A stretch of 59,919 bases of DNA. It comes from an uncultured Planktomarina sp. GTDB lineage: Bacteria > Pseudomonadota > Alphaproteobacteria > Rhodobacterales > Rhodobacteraceae. Where the stretch lies: NCBI GenBank assembly GCA_913047725.1, contig CAJWTH010000002.1, positions 1 through 59,919 of the forward strand, in the 5' to 3' direction. Under the pieces are notes generated by a model. It was not told where the DNA came from, did not search any database, and saw nothing but the letters and a program-made list of their open reading frames with translations. Both the position numbers and the translations under genes were made by a program. This document shows, one piece after another, positions 1-8,266 of the stretch (the stretch's first letter is position 1; each line of letters opens with the position of its first letter).

Positions 1-247
1 TGGGAGTGTGAGAGATATTAAGGCCATCTGGGGCTCTCCTCGTCAGTTTGGCGCCCACGAAACGCCCGATTGCGGGTTGTTATTATAGGTCTGTGTGCCG
101 CTTTTGATTTTGTCTGTCAACTCATCCAAATTTAATTATATTACATATATTCATATTTATAGCTAATATGCCGTCTTCAATTATTACTGATGTAAAATAA
201 CAAAGAAATTGGTACAAATTATTTAAATTGATTTGGATAAATTGTTT
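1..247. other. Window edge, no gene supported; two possible hairpins
   Basis: I see no supportable gene here. Frame 1 is open only for bases 1-18 before a TAA at 19-21, so the tail of an upstream gene is possible but unproven. Two potential stem-loops follow: GGGC (31-34) with GCCC (53-56), and AACGCCCG with CGGGTTGTT (61-81, one bulge), the latter followed by ATTATAGG. They could be a transcription end or the end of a structured RNA. I could not match them to 6S RNA, tmRNA, SRP RNA or RNase P from memory. Bases 120-247 are AT-rich and probably hold the promoter of the next gene. Confidence 0.3.
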
Positions 248-994
248 ATGAAATCATTGTTGACAGCGTGTGGCCGTAAGATTGCGTTTTCGCAATCTAA
301 TGGCGATGGGCCGGGAATAGTTTTTCTTGGTGGGTTCATGTCTGACATGGCTGGTACAAAGGCGCTCCACCTAGCTGCCTGGTGCAAAAAGCAAAAAAGG
401 CCATTTCTAAGGTTTGATTATTCTGGACATGGAGCTTCATCTGGATCCTTCATAGACGGGTGTATCGGGGATTGGGCTGAAGATGCTCAGGCTGCAATTA
501 CGAACTTGACCGAAGGGCCTCAGGTTTTAGTGGGTTCATCAATGGGCGGTTGGATATCACTCCTGATGGCGAAACGTGTCCCTGAAAGGGTCGCTGGCCT
601 CGTTACAATTGCTGCAGCTCCAGATTTTACTGAGGACGGATTTTGGAGAAATTTTAATGAGGACACGCGCAAACAACTAAATGATGATGGTGTGGTAAAA
701 ATCCCGTCAGAATACGGTGAGCCCTATCCAATAACTAAGCGCCTGATTGAGGATGGAAGATTACACCTAGTGTTACGTAAGCCTCTAAAATTATCGACTC
801 CAGCGCGCTTGTTGCAGGGAGATCAGGATGACGATGTCTCGGTTGAAACGGCCAATCAATTATTTCAACATCTTGAAGGGCCAGATGTACAACTCACTCT
901 GCTCAAGGGGGCTGATCATCGGTTTTCTACTCCTGCTGCTCTATCACTGATAAAGACTTCAATTTTAGATCTTATAGAGATCATTGAAAATTGA
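248..994 (+). CDS. Alpha/beta hydrolase, ABHD10-like
   Basis: A serine hydrolase of the alpha/beta fold, 248 residues from the ATG at 248. The nucleophile elbow GSSMGG places Ser near residue 98, the acid lies in the DQDDDV segment near 195, and the histidine is in ADHRFS near 224, so the triad is complete. The oxyanion region is FLGGF, and FDYSGHGASSG precedes the elbow. The whole pattern resembles the small esterase/acyl-thioesterase family related to ABHD10. The substrate is unknown and no signal peptide is visible, so it is likely cytoplasmic. A TTG at 233 would add five residues; the ATG is preferred, although neither has a good ribosome binding site. It stands alone on the plus strand, 162 bases before a transporter gene. 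Confidence 0.85.
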   Translation: MKSLLTACGRKIAFSQSNGDGPGIVFLGGFMSDMAGTKALHLAAWCKKQKRPFLRFDYSGHGASSGSFIDGCIGDWAEDAQAAITNLTEGPQVLVGSSMGGWISLLMAKRVPERVAGLVTIAAAPDFTEDGFWRNFNEDTRKQLNDDGVVKIPSEYGEPYPITKRLIEDGRLHLVLRKPLKLSTPARLLQGDQDDDVSVETANQLFQHLEGPDVQLTLLKGADHRFSTPAALSLIKTSILDLIEIIEN

Positions 995-1156
995 ATATTC
1001 TGAAATAACTCTGACGGTATTATTTTTAGTATACTTGGAAAAATTAAGATTTTGACTAAATCGATTTCAGAAAAATGTATGGTCGATTTAAAGTTATGTT
1101 TTGGCTAATTTAGTCAATTAGTTTATTGCTAATGTGAATTGAGGAGAAACTTTAAT

Positions 1157-2500
1157 ATGACTTTATCAATCTCTCAAAAGGCAGGTTGGGGTCTCGCTGA
1201 TATGGGAATTGTTGTTTTTGTAATTATAAAACAGCTCTTGATCCTCTCTTTTTTGACAAATTATCTTGGCGTACCAATTGCATTGGCAGGTATGGTGACA
1301 ACTTCTATTTTAGTATTTGATATATTTACTGATCCTATAGTGGGGTGGCTGTCTGACCGCACCAATACCCGTTGGGGTCGGCGGGCGCCATGGATTGTGA
1401 TAGGCGCATTAATAATGGTCGCCGGTATTATTGGTCTATTTGCTGCTCCATTAGGCATTAGTCCAATTGCAGCAGCAGTATGGGTGGGCGCATTTTTTTT
1501 AGTAGCCACTGTTGGTTTTACCATGGTCGCAATACCCTACAGCGCAACGGCAGGTGAAATGACTGAAAGTCCGAGTGAACGCTCTGCTATGATGGCATGG
1601 CGTATGGGTTTCGCCAGTATTGGTATTCTTATTGGTGGCGCCTTAATCCCAGTTTTGGCCGGAGATAGCCGCGAAGGGTTTTTTAGTGCAGCGTTAATAG
1701 TTTCGCCACTTATACTTGGTTCAATTTGGCTCTCTGTTTTTGTAACTCGTCATGCGCCACGTGTTCAAATTCCTAGTTCATTGGCGCCGTTTGATATGGT
1801 GCGTTTGGTGATACGTAATAAATCTTTTGTTGTTTTGACAATCCTGTATGGAGTTATGACACTTGCCGTTGCACTCATCACTGCTGGTCTGCCGTTTGCA
1901 GCCATTTATCTGATTTTAGATGATGGCGCGACTGCACTTTCAGGTATTGCGGCCGGGCTGGGAACTATGGCAACGATGTTTGCAGCCTTTGTCGTTGGAT
2001 CTATTTTGTCACAAGCGGTATGGGTTTGGGCCAGTAAACTCCTTGGCAAGGTAATTGCTTTGGCATTCGGGTTAATGTTGTACGTGTTATTACTTTACGC
2101 GCTGTATCTATCCTTACCCTCAGTCAACGTAACAGCGATAGCGGGGATGTTCGTTTTGGCTGGCATGGCAAATGGCTCTTACCAACAAATTCCATGGGCT
2201 ATGTATCCAGATTTGATGGATGTGACCCGATTACAAAGTGGGGAAGCAATAGAAGGCGCATTTTCAGGGATTTGGTTATTTGGTCAAAAGGTGGCTAACG
2301 CCTTTGCTCCGCTATTATTATCTATTTTTTTGGCCAGCTATGGCTGGCGTGAAACTACTGAGGGCCGAGTGGAGCAGCTTCCAGAAGCTATCGCGGCATT
2401 ACTCAAGTCTATAACCTTGGTCCCAGCGGCTATCTTAGTAGTTGCTGCTTTTGCGCTGATACTGATCTATAAACCCATGGCTGCAAAAGCTTTACGGTGA
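1157..2500 (+). CDS. MFS transporter, GPH (glycoside-pentoside-hexuronide):cation symporter type
   Basis: An integral membrane protein of about 447 residues with roughly twelve hydrophobic segments. The segment DIFTDPIVGWLSDRTNTRWG (about residues 54-73) is the hallmark of the GPH sugar:cation symporter branch of the major facilitator superfamily, with RRAPWI immediately after. A second half with ANGSYQQIPWAMYPDLMD also fits that branch. The family takes up glycosides, pentosides or hexuronides with Na+ or H+; the substrate here cannot be read from the sequence. The start was set at ATG 1157 because GAGGAG at 1141-1146 precedes it, in preference to the in-frame TTG at 1139. The stop is four bases before the next hydrolase gene, so the two are probably co-transcribed and the hydrolase may act on the imported compound (inference). 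Confidence 0.88.
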   Translation: MTLSISQKAGWGLADMGIVVFVIIKQLLILSFLTNYLGVPIALAGMVTTSILVFDIFTDPIVGWLSDRTNTRWGRRAPWIVIGALIMVAGIIGLFAAPLGISPIAAAVWVGAFFLVATVGFTMVAIPYSATAGEMTESPSERSAMMAWRMGFASIGILIGGALIPVLAGDSREGFFSAALIVSPLILGSIWLSVFVTRHAPRVQIPSSLAPFDMVRLVIRNKSFVVLTILYGVMTLAVALITAGLPFAAIYLILDDGATALSGIAAGLGTMATMFAAFVVGSILSQAVWVWASKLLGKVIALAFGLMLYVLLLYALYLSLPSVNVTAIAGMFVLAGMANGSYQQIPWAMYPDLMDVTRLQSGEAIEGAFSGIWLFGQKVANAFAPLLLSIFLASYGWRETTEGRVEQLPEAIAALLKSITLVPAAILVVAAFALILIYKPMAAKALR

Positions 2501-2504
2501 ACTA

Positions 2505-3377
2505 ATGCAATTAGCGTCTATTTCTAATTTAGTTGAACGTCTTGCTGCCTCGGAATCTAAGGTACCTGAATTAAGGTTTGAGGTACGCAAGAGGGTAGTT
2601 TGGTTCAGTGAGCCTGAAGAAAAGACGGAGATATCAGTCATCTATGTCCATGGATTTTCAGCAACCTCACAAGAATTAAGACCCTTTCCAGATGATGTTG
2701 CCTCTGGCCTGAAAGCCAACCTTTTTTTTACACGTTTAGCTGGGCACGGGCAGGATAATAAGGCAATGGGCAAGGCTGAGTTGGCTCAATGGAGCGCTGA
2801 CATTGATGAAGCTATTGATATTGGCTGCACTTTGGGAAACCGTATTGTGGTTATTGCGTGCTCAACTGGGGCACCTTTGGTGTTGTCTGGCTTGAAAAAG
2901 CAATCAACTAACGTGGCTGCCTGCGTATTCGTATCTCCAAATTTTGGTCTCGCTCATCCTATACAAAATTTGCTTCTTCAATTACCCAAAGTTCGGATTT
3001 GGGGGCCATTTGTGATGGGCCGTAGCCGAGGGTTTGAGCCGCGAAGTTTGGCTCATGAAAAGTATTGGAACCAGAGCTATGGAATTGAAGCTGTTTATAC
3101 AATGATGGAGGCAGTTCAAGCTGCCGCAAGACTTAGGATAAAAGCTTTCACTACCCCGTTGGCATTAATTTACTGTTCGGAGGATAAGGTTGTTTCACCT
3201 AAAAAAATATTATCATTTTTTAAACGTTGGGGTGGCCCCAAGGAAGTCCTTCTGATGGATAAAGGTGATGACCCATCAGGACACTTGCTGATAGGTGACA
3301 TTATGAACCCAAACCAAACCAAACTTGCGACCCAATTCACTCTTGATTTTTGCCTTAAACACTTGAGATTAAATTAA
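2505..3377 (+). CDS. Alpha/beta hydrolase (carboxylesterase/lipase-like)
   Basis: A 290-residue alpha/beta hydrolase. The core begins with VIYVHGFSAT (about residues 45-54, oxyanion loop), followed by the nucleophile elbow ACSTGAP with Ser near 120, an acidic residue in CSEDKVV near 226, and a His in SGHLLIGD near 264. The elbow Cys-Ser-Thr-Gly-Ala differs from the G-x-S-x-G of its two neighbours, so the three hydrolases of this region are not recent duplicates. No signal peptide is evident. It starts four bases after the GPH symporter stop, which suggests an operon of transporter plus hydrolase. The substrate is unknown. Its general form recalls esterases acting on lipids or acylated small molecules. 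Confidence 0.82.
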   Translation: MQLASISNLVERLAASESKVPELRFEVRKRVVWFSEPEEKTEISVIYVHGFSATSQELRPFPDDVASGLKANLFFTRLAGHGQDNKAMGKAELAQWSADIDEAIDIGCTLGNRIVVIACSTGAPLVLSGLKKQSTNVAACVFVSPNFGLAHPIQNLLLQLPKVRIWGPFVMGRSRGFEPRSLAHEKYWNQSYGIEAVYTMMEAVQAAARLRIKAFTTPLALIYCSEDKVVSPKKILSFFKRWGGPKEVLLMDKGDDPSGHLLIGDIMNPNQTKLATQFTLDFCLKHLRLN

Positions 3378-3553
3378 AGTGTCAGTGAGTAATGGTCTTT
3401 TGGATCTCTATATTGCATTTTCAAGCGTATCTTTTTTCTTGGATAAATCTCCCTACTGCAATTAATATACTGAAAACTTAAATGCTTGATAATTATTTAA
3501 AATAAAAGATTTCTTCGCCTTGGCATATACCTAAAAACTTGACAAAATAGAGT

Positions 3554-4252
3554 ATGAGCTCTGAGCCAATTGTCTTCCTGCCAGGTATGATGTGTGATGC
3601 GAGATTGTTTGCACCACAGATTGATGGATTATCGCACCAGCATGCGGTCATGGTGGCGCCAACGCACCTCGGAGAGCGTGTGGAAGAAATTGCGAGTAGC
3701 ATATTAGACATGGCCCCGCATAAATTTGCCTTATGTGGTTTGTCTATGGGCGGAATTGTGGCGTTGGAAGTTGTACGCCGTGCACCAAATAGGGTGAAGC
3801 GTTTGTGCCTGATGGATACAAATCCGACCTGTGAAACGCCCGAACGTGCCGCCGAACGTGAGCCGCAGATCATCGCCGCGCGTACTGGCCGGCTAGAACA
3901 AATTATGCGTGAAGAGATTGCTTTAAATTATTTGACTGAGACACAGCACAAAGAACATATTTTCGAATTATTGATTGATATGGCGGTATCATTGGGCTTT
4001 GAGGCGTTTGTACGGCAATCGCGTGCGCTTCAAAAACGGCGGGATCAGCAATCCTTCCTGAGCAAAATAAAATGTCCCACTTTGATACTGTGTGGTGAGA
4101 AAGATCAGATATGCCTACCTAAACAGCATGAGTTTATGGCTGAGTTAATTGAAGGTGCAACGCTCGCAGTTATAAAGAATGCTGGCCACTTACCGACTTT
4201 AGAACAACCCGACGCCACCAATGAGGCGTTAAGGGCGTGGTTGGAGTCTTGA
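3554..4252 (+). CDS. Alpha/beta hydrolase (small, BioH/lactonase-like form)
   Basis: A 232-residue alpha/beta hydrolase. The protein opens with IVFLPGMMCD, an oxyanion loop typical of compact hydrolases without a long cap. The nucleophile elbow CGLSMGG has Ser64, the acid is Asp184 in GEKDQICLP, and the base is His212 in NAGHLPTLEQP, so the triad is complete. The shape recalls BioH, haloperoxidase-like or enol-lactonase proteins, but I cannot assign a substrate. A stretch of 176 AT-rich bases separates it from the previous hydrolase, so it probably has its own promoter. It ends 26 bases before the stop of rsgA, which is read from the other strand. Confidence 0.85.
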   Translation: MSSEPIVFLPGMMCDARLFAPQIDGLSHQHAVMVAPTHLGERVEEIASSILDMAPHKFALCGLSMGGIVALEVVRRAPNRVKRLCLMDTNPTCETPERAAEREPQIIAARTGRLEQIMREEIALNYLTETQHKEHIFELLIDMAVSLGFEAFVRQSRALQKRRDQQSFLSKIKCPTLILCGEKDQICLPKQHEFMAELIEGATLAVIKNAGHLPTLEQPDATNEALRAWLES

Positions 4253-4278
4253 GGCTTTTTAGCACAAAAGTGTCTAAC

Positions 4279-5352
4279 TTATTTTTGTTTGTACTTTTGT
4301 CTGCCACCAAATTGGTCTTTGGTGACATTTTCTTTATTGAGGCGTTTTGCTAAAATTTTTGTATTTTCCTGATCCTCTGCCACCAGCTTTAGCCAACGGT
4401 TAACACGGATCGTATCAATTATGCCGCTTGTAATCGAGGCTTGGATGGCACAGCCCGGTTCATGGTCATGGGAACAGTCATTAAATCGGCAATTTTGTTC
4501 GAGTTCATGTAAGTCTACAAATGTCTCTTTTATTCCTGTTGCGGCATCTGTTAATTGCAACTCGCGCATACCTGGCGTGTCTATCACGGCGCATCCCTGC
4601 GGTATAATGTGGAGTTGGCGACTGGTAGTGGTGTGGCGGCCTTTGTTATCTGCCTCACGGACAGCTTGAGTATCGATCAATGGGTTACCGGCTAACGTAT
4701 TCGTCAGTGTTGATTTCCCTACCCCGGAAGATCCTAAAAAGGCTACTGTCTGACCCAGCTTGCACCAAGGGGCTAGATGTTCTTTTGTCGATGGATCGCG
4801 AGCATCGACGTTCACAACAGCTACCTGCTCAGATATTTTTGATGCCTGCAGAGAAAAATTTGTGTAATCAGAGTTTAAATCAAATTTTGTTAGTACAATT
4901 ACTGCTGTTATTTCAGCCTCGTGAGTCATCGCGACGTAGCGTTCAAGGCGAGCTAGATTAAAGTCATTATTGCAAGATGAAACAATAAACGTAGTGTCGA
5001 GGTTTGCTGCAATTAGTTGCTCCCTCCGGTCATGTCCCGCGGCGCGGCGCTTTAATAGGCTCTTTCGTTTTAAAATTTTACTGTAGCGTGGATCTTTATG
5101 ATCCAACAGTAACCAATCCCCCACGGCCACGTCGTATAAAGACGGAATTTTTAGATCTATATTGACGCCAACAACATGCAGTTTGTTTCGATGAACTTGC
5201 GTAATGCGAACTGGGGGTGTCTCCGATATATCCGTGCTTACAACTTGGTCTTTGAAATATTTATTCCATCCCAAGGTTTTCAATTGAGCATCTACATCCA
5301 AGATATTTTGATGGTTACTTTGAGATTTAGGTTTTGGACCATCGCGCAGCAT
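4279..5352 (-). CDS. rsgA: Ribosome small subunit-dependent GTPase A
   Basis: RsgA (YjeQ) is a circularly permuted GTPase that works in late maturation of the 30S ribosomal subunit. The 357-residue protein has an N-terminal OB-fold (about 45-110), then GTPase motifs in permuted order: G4 as TKFD (155-158), G1 P-loop GSSGVGKST (207-215), G2 around the HTTTSR segment (240-245), and G3 DTPG (258-261). A C-terminal zinc-binding knuckle follows, with Cys288, Cys293, a histidine near 295-297 and Cys301. Length and order match the family. It lies downstream of the aminotransferase gene on the same strand, 167 bases away, and is probably transcribed separately. Confidence 0.95.
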   Translation of the reverse strand: MLRDGPKPKSQSNHQNILDVDAQLKTLGWNKYFKDQVVSTDISETPPVRITQVHRNKLHVVGVNIDLKIPSLYDVAVGDWLLLDHKDPRYSKILKRKSLLKRRAAGHDRREQLIAANLDTTFIVSSCNNDFNLARLERYVAMTHEAEITAVIVLTKFDLNSDYTNFSLQASKISEQVAVVNVDARDPSTKEHLAPWCKLGQTVAFLGSSGVGKSTLTNTLAGNPLIDTQAVREADNKGRHTTTSRQLHIIPQGCAVIDTPGMRELQLTDAATGIKETFVDLHELEQNCRFNDCSHDHEPGCAIQASITSGIIDTIRVNRWLKLVAEDQENTKILAKRLNKENVTKDQFGGRQKYKQK

Positions 5353-5519
5353 TAATTAAACTTTCTGTCCATCATTATAGAGTTGATGGATTTTTCCGAT
5401 ATGGCAAACCCTGCGCTGGCATTCGTATAAATCAAGTTAATCTCTGGGTCCTTTTGTATTTTTATTAAATTAAATACTGCGAATTATTATATAGAAATGG
5501 GTAGCATTTTTACGAGAAA

Positions 5520-6887
5520 CTAAGCTACCTCTGCAAAGACTTGTTTTAAAGACATCTCTAATTTTTCAAACATTTCATCAAGGTTGCTCTCCGTAAAAAT
5601 AAATGCAGGACATAGCACAATTGCCTGACCTAGTGGTCGGCATATTAATCCGTGATCTGTGCAGGTGTTTGCAATTCGTTCACTGACAGACAGGTTTGCG
5701 GAAAACGGAGTTTTAGTAGATTTATCTTGGACAGCTTCCAACGCTCCCATGAAGCCCTTAACACGCGATTCTCCTATATTAGGGTTTTCAAGTAAGCGTT
5801 CCATATGAGCCTCAAAGTATGGTGTTAAATTACGCACATTTTCGGCCAAGCCCTCATTCATAATTACATCAATGGCCTTGAGCGCAACGGCTGATCCAAC
5901 TGGGTGACCTGAGGCTGTGAACCCATGTGGAAATTCTTCGATTGCCTCTGATGCCTTCTGCAGGCGATGGGTAAGTTGTGGCCCGAGGACGACAGCACCC
6001 ATCGGGAAATAGCCTGCAGTGAGGTTTTTTGAGCTGATAATAGCATCTGGCATAAAGTCATAAGCTTCGCAGCCCCAAGTGTGACCGGTACGACCAAACC
6101 CACAAATAACTTCATCAGAAATAAGAGGAATATTATATTTCTGGAGGATTGGCTGTAGGCTCTGGAAGTATCCTACTGAGGGCGGAATGACGCCACCGGC
6201 ACCCATAACTGGCTCGGCAAAAAAGCCTGCGATGGTCTCTGGGCCTTCAGATAAGATCATATCTTCAAGTTCTTTGGCTAAGCGTGCGGTGAACTGCGCT
6301 TCGCTCTCTCCCTCTTGTCCCTCACGCCAGTAGTGAGGGCAGGTTAGGTGAAGAAATTCCGGCAGAGGAAGTCCGAATACAGCGTTGTATGGCTTGCCAG
6401 TCATTGAGGCTGAAACAGCAGTTACCCCGTGATATGCATTCTTTCTTGTTATGATTTTTCGACGTGTTGGATTGCCTTCAGATCCATGCAGAAACCAAAG
6501 CATTTTTACCATGGTGTCGTTAGCTTCAGAACCGGAATTTGTATAAAATACTTTTCCAGTTTCAAATGGCGACACCTCAATAAGTTTTTCAGATAGAACA
6601 ACAGTCTGATCTGCCATTCTACCAAAGAACGCATGATAGCCTGGAAATCGGTCATATTGGTCTTTTGCAGCTTGCGCTAAGCCTTTGTGATCAAAACCAG
6701 CGACCATATTCCACAATCCAGAATTTGCATCTAAAAACTTTTGACCGTGTACGTCAAAGACATATGGTCCAGTTCCATGGGTCAGTACAGTAGCGCCACG
6801 TTTTTCAATAGTAGGTAAGTCAGTGAAACCGTAAAAAGAGTGGGCATCGGCCCGGGCTTCCCAGCTGTTTGGCGATTGGTCTTTCAT
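5520..6887 (-). CDS. Class III PLP-dependent aminotransferase (omega-amino acid:pyruvate / putrescine type)
   Basis: A 455-residue class III (fold type I) aminotransferase. Visible features are the phosphate-binding GSEAND (119-124), the cofactor ring Asp258 in ISDEVICGFGRTG, and the Schiff-base lysine Lys287 in SSKNLTAGY. The N-terminal LWNMVAGFDH segment is typical of omega-amine:pyruvate aminotransferases such as SpuC and taurine/beta-alanine:pyruvate enzymes. As the last gene of the polyamine-type operon it may transaminate putrescine directly, or the GABA formed after gamma-glutamyl removal; the choice cannot be made from sequence. The gene is 74 bases downstream of the FAD oxidase gene on the same strand. 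Confidence 0.88.
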   Translation of the reverse strand: MKDQSPNSWEARADAHSFYGFTDLPTIEKRGATVLTHGTGPYVFDVHGQKFLDANSGLWNMVAGFDHKGLAQAAKDQYDRFPGYHAFFGRMADQTVVLSEKLIEVSPFETGKVFYTNSGSEANDTMVKMLWFLHGSEGNPTRRKIITRKNAYHGVTAVSASMTGKPYNAVFGLPLPEFLHLTCPHYWREGQEGESEAQFTARLAKELEDMILSEGPETIAGFFAEPVMGAGGVIPPSVGYFQSLQPILQKYNIPLISDEVICGFGRTGHTWGCEAYDFMPDAIISSKNLTAGYFPMGAVVLGPQLTHRLQKASEAIEEFPHGFTASGHPVGSAVALKAIDVIMNEGLAENVRNLTPYFEAHMERLLENPNIGESRVKGFMGALEAVQDKSTKTPFSANLSVSERIANTCTDHGLICRPLGQAIVLCPAFIFTESNLDEMFEKLEMSLKQVFAEVA

Positions 6888-6961
6888 TCTAGGTTCTCCA
6901 ACAAATAGTATTCCATCTTAATTTAACGCAAAGTTTCTTTTAAACTTAACACCCAGTTTTT

Positions 6962-8266
6962 TCATATTCCAAGCCTATCGCGCAGTGAGAACCATGTCAT
7001 TGCTAAAGTCATCAGTGGGCTACGAAAGGTTTGCCCGCCAGGGAAGGCGGGGTGTGGGAGATCAGATAGTAAGTCAAACTGAGATGCATTTCCTGCTATT
7101 GTTTCGGCCAATACGCGACCAGCAAAGCCTGCCAGTGCCACGCCATGGCCTGAATAACCGGCTGCGGTCAATTGGTGTGTACCCACTCTTGCAAAAATTG
7201 GTAGCCGCGTCGTGGTTATTCCCAGAGTACCACCCCAGGCATGAGTTAATTTAACATCTGCAAGCTGTGGAAAAATTTCAGTTAACGGGCGGCGTACTTT
7301 TTCAAATATATCCTTGGGAAATTTTGTACCATAACTTTCACCACCACCGAAGATTAGTCGGTTGTCGTCACTTAATCTGTAGTAATTCAAAACAAACTGA
7401 CTGTCGGCAACTGCTATGTTTTTAGTCAGAATTTCTCCTGGATACTCTAGTGGTTCAGTTGCAACTATAAAATTATTGATCGGCATGACGTGTGCCGCTT
7501 GATTGCGATTGAGGTTAGTGTGATAGCCGTTTGTTGCATGTATAACATAGTCAGCTTTTACATCGCCTCGAACGGTTCTGACCAAATTTGGACTGCCATT
7601 TTTAACCTCTTGAACTAGGCTGGCCTCGTAGAGAACTGCTCCTGCTGCCTCAGCAGCCTTGGCCAAGCCCATGGCATATAACAGAGGGTGTAAGTGACCT
7701 GCCCCCCAGTCAATTGCTCCACCCGAGTACGCTTTTGACTTTACTACTTCTTGTAGAGAAGATTTATCTAGGCATTCAATTTCATTATAATTGTAATTTT
7801 TGTCCAGATAACTGGCAATTGCGTGACTATTTTTTCTTTCTTTATCGCTGAAGCACGCTTCCGCGACGCCGGCATTGTAGCCTGCGTCTGGTGCAAATTG
7901 GTTTACCAAGTCACGTGTCAATGATTTTGCGTCCTGCGTCATTTCCCAAAGACGGTGGGCTGCGTCTTGGCCCAATTTTTTTTCTAATTTCTGTTGGCCT
8001 TGGTTCCATCCAGACCCGACTTGACCACCATTACGGCCAGAGGCTCCAAACCCCACGCGGTGGGCATCCAAAACTATTACGTTAAAACCTTTCTGTGCCA
8101 GATGCAGAGCAGATGATAAGCCGGTAAACCCAGCACCAATTACACAGACGTCACAACTAAGATCACTTTCAAGTGAGGGACGGAGCTTTAAGTTGGGCGA
8201 GGTTTCTGCGTACCAGCTTGGCGGGTATGTAGCGGACGTATCGTTGGCGTATAGAAATTTAGACAT
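6962..8266 (-). CDS. FAD-dependent oxidoreductase, PuuB/OrdL-like (gamma-glutamylputrescine oxidase type)
   Basis: A 434-residue flavoprotein of the D-amino acid oxidase (DAO) family. The Rossmann FAD motif CVIGAGFTG (41-49) ends its first strand at the acidic residue of VLDAHRVG, followed by GFGASGRNGGQV (73-83), which is characteristic of the OrdL/PuuB branch. A C-terminal FAD-contacting segment TAAGYSGHGVALA is present. PuuB oxidises gamma-glutamylputrescine to gamma-glutamyl-aminobutyraldehyde and hydrogen peroxide; that role fits the context of two gamma-glutamyl ligases and an amidotransferase. Its start overlaps the end of the upstream ligase gene by eight bases, indicating translational coupling. 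The exact amine is an inference. Confidence 0.88.
   Translation of the reverse strand: MSKFLYANDTSATYPPSWYAETSPNLKLRPSLESDLSCDVCVIGAGFTGLSSALHLAQKGFNVIVLDAHRVGFGASGRNGGQVGSGWNQGQQKLEKKLGQDAAHRLWEMTQDAKSLTRDLVNQFAPDAGYNAGVAEACFSDKERKNSHAIASYLDKNYNYNEIECLDKSSLQEVVKSKAYSGGAIDWGAGHLHPLLYAMGLAKAAEAAGAVLYEASLVQEVKNGSPNLVRTVRGDVKADYVIHATNGYHTNLNRNQAAHVMPINNFIVATEPLEYPGEILTKNIAVADSQFVLNYYRLSDDNRLIFGGGESYGTKFPKDIFEKVRRPLTEIFPQLADVKLTHAWGGTLGITTTRLPIFARVGTHQLTAAGYSGHGVALAGFAGRVLAETIAGNASQFDLLSDLPHPAFPGGQTFRSPLMTLAMTWFSLRDRLGI

Noticed and set aside
5369-5395. Hairpin CCATCA/TGATGG followed by five T on the plus strand as a terminator
   Set aside because: No plus-strand gene ends nearby (the last ends at 4252), the stem is only six pairs, and the T run is on the wrong side for the minus-strand genes.
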